Origin: JAFGCR01 sp964538225
Lineage (GTDB): Bacteria; Patescibacteriota; Gracilibacteria; UM-FILTER-43-11
Direction of reading: 5' to 3'
Assembly (NCBI GenBank): GCA_964538225.1
Contig: CAZIDW010000047.1
Coordinates: 1-10,401 of the forward strand
Length of the DNA: 10,401 bases
The translations under genes and the position numbers were made by a program. Shown piece after piece: positions 6,538 through 10,401 of this stretch (positions within the stretch are counted from its first letter, which is position 1; each line of letters begins with the position of its first letter). The notes under the pieces were generated by a model, which saw only the letters and a program-made list of their open reading frames with translations, had not been told where the DNA came from and ran no database searches.

Positions 6538-6566
6538 ATTTTACTGAATTCACATTACCATAAAAA
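6538..6566 (-). promoter_or_regulatory. Candidate promoter for nadM
   Basis: TAAAAT (6543-6538) on the minus strand is followed 12 bases later by the ATG, which predicts a leader of about 5 nt. The hexamer 17 bases upstream, TTTTTA (6566-6561), is a poor -35. Confidence 0.4.
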
Positions 6567-6572
6567 ACACCC

Positions 6573-6696
6573 GACGAAATTTGTAATTTGCCCCTTCGGG
6601 GCGTAACTAGTAATTGGTAACTTGATTGCCACGAGTTACCAGTTACAAGTTACCAGTTACAAATTTCGTCAGTTGTCAGATGTCAGTTGTCAGTTG
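6573..6696. repeat. Heptamer arrays inside a large hairpin
   Basis: GACGAAATTTGTAA (6573-6586) and TTACAAATTTCGTC (6657-6670) are exact reverse complements. Within them lie a tight hairpin, GCCCC-TTC-GGGGC (6590-6602), and the units GTAACTA, GTAATTG and GTAACTT (6603-6623), which are inverse to AGTTACC, AGTTACA, AGTTACC, AGTTACA (6634-6661). One further 7-bp unit is followed in the same register by TCAGTTG, TCAGATG, TCAGTTG, TCAGTTG (6669-6696). The last unit contains the stop codon of the minus-strand gene. The structure may also terminate that gene. Confidence 0.85.
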
Positions 6697-7730
6697 TTCC
6701 GGATGATCAGCGGCAATGTCATATTCTGTATTTCCACCACCTTCACGCCGGCGATCAGCGGGGCGCGGTTGGCGCGGATGGCGGTGATGAGTTTTTCCAG
6801 GCGGGGGCGGAAGAATTCGTAATAATCCCGAAGCGATCGGTAGGCGCCGATCTTAGCCCGTATCTCTACCTGCGCCTCCTGCAGGCCGATGAATTGCCCC
6901 AGCCCCTCTTCGGCATTGGGGCCGTCGAAGATCTGCAGATTTTTAAAGAAGGTGTCCTCGCTCAGCTGGATTTCCTGTTCCTTAGCCTGGAAATTGGCTG
7001 ACAGGAAATCGATCTTGTATGTCAGATCGGCGATGCGTTCATTGGTCTTGCTGAGCAGGGTGTTTAACAGGTTCAGGTATTCATCCAGGCTGTCGGAACG
7101 GTTGACGGACTGGTTCAGGTAGGCGAATAGGTCTACCGACAGGGTGTTTTTAATCTGGCTCAGCAGTTTGGAATCCAGCTGAAGTGTGGAATCGATATCA
7201 ACGGTCTTTTCCCCCAGGTAGTAGGTGGAAAGGATGCTTTTCTGGAGCGCTTTGGCCTGTTGCTGCCGGAGGCGTGTCAGGTGCTGGCCGGTGCTCAGGT
7301 AATTGGTGAGCCATACGCTGTTTTTCAGGATTTTTTCGGTCGCGGGCGGTTCTTCACCCCGTCCGCTGCCAAAAACCGCGTTCACTTCAGCGCCTGTGGT
7401 GCTGCCGGCGGTCAGGATGGACGCCATCAGGTCCCGTTCCATCCGGCTGGCCTGGTCGTCCACGCGGTACACGCTTAAGACCCCGGTTTTGATGCCGTGC
7501 GTCCGCACGATTTCGGCAGGCGGTTTCGGTTCAGGCTTCAGGGCGTTTATAATATTTCCCCAGTTCCGGAACAGGAGCAGGGTGATGAGTACCAGGAGGA
7601 ATATTCCCACAAATACCTTACCCACCTTTTCTTTTTTCGGGTTATAACGTTTTACCAGATCCGCCAGCCGGGTGTGGGCGTCGTGGTGTTTTCGGGCGTG
7701 GTGATGGAGATCGGAATGCGGTTTGTCCAT
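6690..7730 (-). CDS. Single-pass membrane-anchored coiled-coil protein, function unknown
   Basis: The product has 346 residues. The first 37 are basic and His-rich (HHHARKHHDAH, 9-19) and presumably cytoplasmic. One strong membrane segment follows (about 38-54, VFVGIFLLVLITLLLF), then a Pro-rich stalk (KPEPKPPAE, 65-73). The long extracytoplasmic part (about 140-320) is mostly helical, with Leu/Gln/Lys patterns that suggest coiled coils (for example 150-170 and 220-260). It ends in a hydrophobic strand-like tail, GVKVVEIQNMTLPLIIRNN. I do not recognise the family. The topology resembles anchored assembly or scaffold proteins of the envelope, such as PilO-like or chain-length proteins, but no specific motif supports either. 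It is divergent from the glycosyltransferase gene, so a joint envelope role is conceivable. It has a consensus promoter, no Shine-Dalgarno motif, and a stop codon inside a heptamer array. Confidence 0.85.
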   Translation of the reverse strand: MDKPHSDLHHHARKHHDAHTRLADLVKRYNPKKEKVGKVFVGIFLLVLITLLLFRNWGNIINALKPEPKPPAEIVRTHGIKTGVLSVYRVDDQASRMERDLMASILTAGSTTGAEVNAVFGSGRGEEPPATEKILKNSVWLTNYLSTGQHLTRLRQQQAKALQKSILSTYYLGEKTVDIDSTLQLDSKLLSQIKNTLSVDLFAYLNQSVNRSDSLDEYLNLLNTLLSKTNERIADLTYKIDFLSANFQAKEQEIQLSEDTFFKNLQIFDGPNAEEGLGQFIGLQEAQVEIRAKIGAYRSLRDYYEFFRPRLEKLITAIRANRAPLIAGVKVVEIQNMTLPLIIRNN

Positions 7731-7748
7731 GTATATTTATATCCATAC

Positions 7749-7777
7749 ATTATACCAAATTTCCGGCTTTTTATCAA
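7749..7777 (-). promoter_or_regulatory. Strong sigma70-like promoter for the coiled-coil protein gene
   Basis: On the minus strand, TTGATA (7777-7772) is followed after 17 bases by TATAAT (7754-7749), preceded by the extended -10 TGG. The predicted start lies about 11-12 nt before the ATG at 7730. Confidence 0.7.
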
Positions 7778-7784
7778 TCTCTAT

Positions 7785-7812
7785 CGTAACTCGTAACCCG
7801 AAGCCCGATCGA
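7785..7812. repeat. Degenerate heptamer array
   Basis: Four 7-bp units stand in register: CGTAACT, CGTAACC, CGAAGCC, CGATCGA. They lie in the divergent spacer between the coiled-coil and glycosyltransferase genes, just upstream of the minus-strand -35. The last two units are weak matches. Confidence 0.5.
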
Positions 7813-7842
7813 GCATCCAGTTATGATAAACGTGAGTCGACA

Positions 7843-7870
7843 TTACGAAAAATAGTTATTATGCTAAAAT
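7843..7870 (+). promoter_or_regulatory. Candidate extended -10 promoter for the glycosyltransferase gene
   Basis: TGC-TAAAAT (7862-7870) is an extended -10 box, with a weak TTACGA (7843-7848) 16 bases upstream. The leader would be about 20 nt. It includes a small inverted repeat, GTTAA-TCG-TTAAC (about 7877-7889), instead of a Shine-Dalgarno motif. Confidence 0.45.
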
Positions 7871-7897
7871 GACTGTGTTAATCGTTAACTCAATAGC

Positions 7898-9016
7898 ATG
7901 AAAATAGGTATTGATGCCCGTATGTACGGCTCAGGATTCACCGGAATCGGCCGTTACACGTATGAACTCATCCGCCATCTTGCCCGCAAGGACCATAAGA
8001 ACGAATACGTGGTGTTTATGCGGAAGGAAGAATATGAATCCTTTCAGCCGCCCAATGAACGGTTCACTAAGGTGCTGGCGGATTTTCCGCATTATTCATT
8101 CGCGGAACAGACGGCTTTCTTAAAACTCCTGAACCGGACCAATCTGGACCTGATGCATTTTTGCCATTTCAATGCCCCTATTTTTTACAACAAGTCTTAT
8201 GCCGTCACCATCCACGACCTGACGCTTTCCTTTTTCCCGGGTAAAAAGATGAACAGCTGGTTCCGGCGCCTGGCGTACCGGCTGGTTTTAAGAACGGTTA
8301 CCCGGAAAGCCCGAATGATCATCGCGGTATCAGAAAACACCAAGAAAGACCTTCAAAAGCTTTTGGATGTACCTGCGGATAAGATCAGCGTCATCTATAA
8401 CGGCGTGAATCCGGAATTCAGCAAGCCTTCCGCGACGAAAAAGGCTGACCTGCTGAAAAAACTCGGTCTCCAGAAACCCTATTTTCTCTACACGGGCGTG
8501 TGGCGTGATCATAAAAATATTGTGGGAATGATCAAGGCGTTTGCCGACGTCAATAAGGAGCTGGGCGGCCAGTACAACCTGGTGATCACCGGCCGCCATA
8601 ATCCCAGCTATCATGAGATCCCCGATACGGTTAGGGAAATGGGGCTGGAGGAAGACGTCCATCTGGTCGGCCAGGTGGATGAAGACGACCTGCGGGGGCT
8701 TTACCAGCATGCGTTGGCTTATGTGTTTCCATCTTATTATGAAGGTTTCGGCCTGCCGCCTTTAGAGGCGATGCAGTGCGGAACACCGGTGGCTGCATCT
8801 AATAAATCCGCCATTCCTGAGATCTGCGGAGAGGGAAATGCCTTGTTTTTTGATCCTTATGACATCCAGGACATGAAAGAAAAGATGAAGACCCTTGCCA
8901 CGGATCCGTCCGTGCGCCAGCGTCTCGTGGACCGCGGATTTGAACGCGTGAAGGCGTTTGACTGGGATAAGATGGCTGAGGAGGTGCTGACTATTTACCA
9001 ATCCGCTAAAAACTGA
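7898..9016 (+). CDS. Group 1 (GT4) glycosyltransferase
   Basis: This is a retaining GT-B fold enzyme that transfers a sugar from an activated donor to a glycan or lipid acceptor at the cytoplasmic face. Its 372 residues are typical of the family. The N-terminal acceptor domain starts GIDARMYGSGFTGIGRYTYEL (split: GIDARMYGSG 4-13, FTGIGRYTYEL 14-24), with VTIHDLTLSFFP at 103-114. The linker holds IIAVSENTKKDL (141-152) and ISVIYNGVNPEF (163-174). The donor domain has YFLYTGVWRDHKNI (195-208), LVITGRHNP (228-236) and HLVGQVDEDDLRGLYQHA (255-272). The EX7E motif EGFGLPPLE (282-290) and GTPVAASNKSAIPEICGEGN (295-314) complete the donor site. Such enzymes often add mannose or related sugars, but the donor cannot be told from sequence. 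It may act in the same surface-glycan pathway as the ligase-family protein 2 kb away. The TGA is the first part of an 11-bp repeat array. Confidence 0.94.
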   Translation: MKIGIDARMYGSGFTGIGRYTYELIRHLARKDHKNEYVVFMRKEEYESFQPPNERFTKVLADFPHYSFAEQTAFLKLLNRTNLDLMHFCHFNAPIFYNKSYAVTIHDLTLSFFPGKKMNSWFRRLAYRLVLRTVTRKARMIIAVSENTKKDLQKLLDVPADKISVIYNGVNPEFSKPSATKKADLLKKLGLQKPYFLYTGVWRDHKNIVGMIKAFADVNKELGGQYNLVITGRHNPSYHEIPDTVREMGLEEDVHLVGQVDEDDLRGLYQHALAYVFPSYYEGFGLPPLEAMQCGTPVAASNKSAIPEICGEGNALFFDPYDIQDMKEKMKTLATDPSVRQRLVDRGFERVKAFDWDKMAEEVLTIYQSAKN

Positions 9017-9063
9017 TTGATATTTGATTGACACCTGACAGCTGATTGATATCTAATCAACAG
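9013..9063. repeat. 11-bp repeat array overlapping the glycosyltransferase stop
   Basis: CTGATTGATAT (9013-9023), TTGATTGACAC (9024-9034), a 7-base link CTGACAG, CTGATTGATAT (9042-9052) and a diverged CTAATCAACAG (9053-9063). The stop codon TGA (9014-9016) is part of the first unit. Confidence 0.7.
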
Positions 9064-9065
9064 CA

Positions 9066-9139
9066 GTGCGCATGTGCGCAAGGTACGCATGTGCGCATGT
9101 GCGCATGTACGCATGTGCGCAATGTACGCATGTGCGTAC
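9066..9139. repeat. 8-bp tandem repeat, alternating purine-pyrimidine
   Basis: Units GCATGTGC and GCATGTAC recur at 9070, 9087, 9095, 9103, 9111 and 9128, with nine-base variants GCAAGGTAC (9078-9086) and GCAATGTAC (9119-9127). Strict purine-pyrimidine alternation runs for 15 bp (9066-9080), 39 bp (9083-9121) and 18 bp (9122-9139), a composition that favours Z-DNA under negative supercoiling. A small hairpin, GGCCT-GAA-AGGCC (9147-9159), follows. Confidence 0.88.
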
Positions 9140-9192
9140 CTGTGTAGGCCTGAAAGGCCGCGCACTCGCGCACCATAAATAATCAAATAATT

Positions 9193-9236
9193 AGCAATCC
9201 ATCAGCAATCCATCAGCAATCCATTAGTAATCAATT
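9193..9236. repeat. Second 11-bp tandem repeat upstream of the DciA-like gene
   Basis: AGCAATCCATC is repeated exactly at 9193-9203 and 9204-9214, then varied as AGCAATCCATT (9215-9225) and AGTAATCAATT (9226-9236). It ends 9 bases before the start codon at 9246, in place of any Shine-Dalgarno motif. I see no clear promoter between the glycosyltransferase and this gene. Confidence 0.85.
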
Positions 9237-9245
9237 AGCAGTTTT

Positions 9246-9545
9246 ATGGAAAAAATCAGTGATATCGTTAAAATCCGGCTCGGACGGCATGGACTGTCAT
9301 CGTCTGCCCAAGCGGCGGAGGTGCTGCATACCGCTAACCAGATACTGTCAGAACGGCTGAAGACCAAAGAGCCGGCCGCGAAAGCCTACCGCCTGGAAAA
9401 CGGGGTTTTATTCGTTGCCGCTGAGAATTCCAGCTGGTGCCAGGAGGTATGGGGGGTGCAGAAATCCATCCTTGACAAACTCATCCAACGTTTCGGGAAA
9501 GGGGTGGTCAGAAAAATCTGCATAAAATGTTTGACAATCCAGTGA
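9246..9545 (+). CDS. DciA-like DUF721 protein
   Basis: DciA-type proteins help load or activate the replicative helicase DnaB in bacteria that lack DnaC. The 99 residues match the compact DUF721 core: an N-terminal helical part (about 1-45), then LENGVLFVAAENSSWCQEVWGVQKSILDKLIQRFG (split: LENGVLFVAAENSSWCQEV 50-68, then WGVQKSILDKLIQRFG 69-84), corresponding to the family's strand, the conserved Trp before a helix, and a second helix, and finally VVRKICIKCL, the closing strand. The classical N-terminal W..vvG region is replaced by a divergent helix. Assignment rests on this pattern, so it is probable but not certain. The stop overlaps the next gene's promoter: its TTGACA codes for Leu-Thr four codons before the TGA. 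With rpsP next, it lies in a housekeeping block. Confidence 0.75.
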   Translation: MEKISDIVKIRLGRHGLSSSAQAAEVLHTANQILSERLKTKEPAAKAYRLENGVLFVAAENSSWCQEVWGVQKSILDKLIQRFGKGVVRKICIKCLTIQ

Positions 9546-9559
9546 AGCTCTATTAGAAT
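9531..9559 (+). promoter_or_regulatory. Strong sigma70-like promoter for rpsP
   Basis: TTGACA (9531-9536) is followed after exactly 17 bases by TAGAAT (9554-9559). Transcription would start near 9566, giving a leader of about 34 nt to the GTG at 9600. The -35 is embedded in the 3' end of the DciA-like coding region. Confidence 0.7.
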
Positions 9560-9599
9560 TGGCTGGCTTTCACGTTAATCCTTAATTTCTGTAACGCCC

Positions 9600-10238
9600 G
9601 TGCTAAGAATCCGTTTACAGCGTACCGGCAGGAAAAGGCAACCTTTTTTTAACATCGTTGTTGCTGAACATTCCGCTTCCGCCAAGAAAAAAATCATTGA
9701 AAAGTTAGGTTTTTATAACCCGCTTACTGAACCCTGGACGTTTGAAGTCGACGCCGTTAAGGCGGCTGAATGGGTCAGAAAAGGCGCCATTCCCAGCAAC
9801 ACGGTGGCCCGCCTTTTAAAGGCGCAGGGTGTTAAGGATATGGATAAATTCATCGTGGAGATGAAGGACCGCAAAAAGAAGAAAGAAGAAGAGGTAAAGG
9901 AAGAACCGAAAAAAGCGCCTGCCGAATCCACACCCGAGGCCCCGAAAGAGGAGGAGGAAAAGAAAGAGGAGGAAAAGAAAGAGGAGGAAAAGAAAGAGGA
10001 GGAAAAGAAAGAGGAAGAGGCGCCCGCAGAGGAGGAGCCGGCCGAGGAGGAAAAACCGACTGAAGCACCCGAATCCGACGATACGGCGGAGCCGTCGGGC
10101 GACGCTGAAGGCGGAATTGACCAATCCCGCCCAGACGCCGAAGGCGTAACCGAACCGTCTCAGGAAGAAGAAAAGAAAGAGGAAGAGGCGCCCGCAGAGG
10201 AGGAGCCGGCCGAGGAGGAAAAGAAAGGGGAAGAATAA
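9600..10238 (+). CDS. rpsP: 30S ribosomal protein S16 with long acidic-basic tail
   Basis: S16 is a 16S rRNA-binding assembly protein of the 30S subunit. Residues 1 to about 82 are a complete S16 domain: LRIRLQRTGRKRQPFFNIVV (2-21), AEHSASAKKKIIEKLGFYNP (22-41) and VRKGAIPSNTVARLL (59-73). Bacterial S16 usually ends around residue 80-90. Here about 130 more residues follow, almost all Glu, Lys, Ala and Pro, including four exact KKEEE-coding 15-bp repeats and a 53-bp duplication. The tail is surely disordered and has no predicted fold. The start is GTG (9600-9602), chosen because S16 begins at its first residue; no Shine-Dalgarno motif precedes it. Composition, not frame, changes at the tail, so it does not look like a frameshift. 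Its promoter lies just upstream, and another acidic-start gene follows after 99 bp. Confidence 0.95.
   Translation: MLRIRLQRTGRKRQPFFNIVVAEHSASAKKKIIEKLGFYNPLTEPWTFEVDAVKAAEWVRKGAIPSNTVARLLKAQGVKDMDKFIVEMKDRKKKKEEEVKEEPKKAPAESTPEAPKEEEEKKEEEKKEEEKKEEEKKEEEAPAEEEPAEEEKPTEAPESDDTAEPSGDAEGGIDQSRPDAEGVTEPSQEEEKKEEEAPAEEEPAEEEKKGEE
9951..10010. repeat. 15-bp tandem repeat inside rpsP
   Basis: Four exact copies of GAGGAGGAAAAGAAA encode repeated Glu-Glu-Glu-Lys-Lys. Further on, 10002-10054 and 10170-10222 are identical over 53 bp, coding EEKKEEEAPAEEEPAEEE in both places. The unit length is a multiple of three, so copy number can change without breaking the frame. Confidence 0.9.
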
Positions 10239-10242
10239 TTTA

Positions 10243-10301
10243 TTTCTGATTTGTGATTTCTGATTTGTGATTTAAATCTCAATTTTCAAATCTCAGATCA
10301 C
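10243..10301. repeat. Heptamer array after rpsP
   Basis: TTTCTGA, TTTGTGA, TTTCTGA, TTTGTGA (10243-10270) are followed by AAATCTC, AATTTTC, AAATCTC, AGATCAC (10274-10301), whose bases are roughly complementary to the first group. The TTTCTGA unit is the same as in the 23S-5S spacer array at 1211. The array starts 4 bases after the rpsP stop. Confidence 0.8.
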
Positions 10302-10337
10302 AATTTATCAATTTTTACCCTTTAATCCATATATATT

Positions 10338-10401
10338 ATGGCTGAAGAAAAAGATCCTAAAGAAACAGAAACAACAGAGGAGGCTGTTACTGAAGTTTCA
10401 G
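10338..10401 (+). CDS. Start of an acidic protein, truncated by window end
   Basis: ATG at 10338 opens a frame reading MAEEKDPKETETTEEAVTEV and continuing past the window. Only 21 codons are visible, all in an acidic Thr/Glu-rich, probably disordered segment, so the product cannot be named. In many bacteria rpsP is followed by the small KH-domain protein gene (khpA), then rimM and trmD, so an extended KH protein is one possibility by context. No Shine-Dalgarno motif precedes the ATG; the 14 bases before it are AT-rich. Confidence 0.65.
   Translation, partial: MAEEKDPKETETTEEAVTEVS

Noticed and set aside
9193..9236. CRISPR array
   Set aside because: The units are 11 bp with no spacers between them, and no cas gene is visible. 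The other arrays likewise have no unique spacers.
9816..10124. Minus-strand frames rich in Phe/Leu opposite the rpsP tail
   Set aside because: They are antisense images of the GAGGAGGAAAAG repeat and not genes.

Overview
The window reads as a bacterial chromosome segment, most likely from the Candidate Phyla Radiation (Patescibacteria), possibly Peregrinibacteria-like; this placement is an inference. It rests on an archaeal-type NadM, a minimal DciA-like (DUF721) protein, small unlinked single genes, no Shine-Dalgarno motif before any of the ten starts, and promoters set so close to start codons that several transcripts would be leaderless or nearly so. Codon use fits the standard bacterial code: TGA ends several genes and does not behave as a sense codon. 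Recognisable sigma70-like promoters (TTGACA/TATAAT types with 17-base spacers) occur repeatedly.

Layout. 1-983 is the 3' third of a 23S rRNA gene with an enlarged helix 88. A hairpin-rich spacer follows, then 5S rRNA (about 1281-1401) enclosed in a perfect 19-bp stem. After it come a long palindrome (1419-1534) and a bidirectional terminator (1539-1616), which also serves a convergent multi-pass membrane protein gene (1630-2286, minus). An AT-rich divergent promoter region leads to ssb (2520-3398), whose product carries two OB folds per chain. Just after ssb is a remnant of an IS200/IS605 element: the last codons of TnpA plus a right-end hairpin. The element's end supplies the stop codon of a broken or frameshifted ksgA/rsmA-like rRNA methyltransferase gene on the minus strand (4403 to 3535).

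4404-4659 holds a leaderless-type promoter for ksgA, a large imperfect inverted repeat, and a -10 box for an O-antigen ligase/polymerase-family membrane protein (4660-5925). That gene converges with nadM (6016-6525, minus) over a second copy of the post-5S palindrome, which overlaps the nadM stop codon. Next are a block of heptamer repeats, an unidentified single-pass coiled-coil envelope protein (6690-7730, minus), a divergent GT4 glycosyltransferase (7898-9016), a 230-bp spacer of 11-bp and 8-bp tandem repeats, a DciA-like gene (9246-9545), rpsP with a 130-residue Lys/Glu tail (9600-10238), and the start of another acidic protein (10338 onward).

Functions are mixed: translation (rRNAs, KsgA, S16), replication (SSB, DciA-like), NAD synthesis (NadM) and surface polysaccharide assembly (ligase and glycosyltransferase, not adjacent). 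No defence or biosynthetic cluster is visible. The most unusual content is between the genes. Nearly every spacer is built from short direct repeats, often of period 7 bp and sometimes 8 or 11, or from long palindromes, and these repeats commonly reach into or supply the stop codons of the genes they follow.
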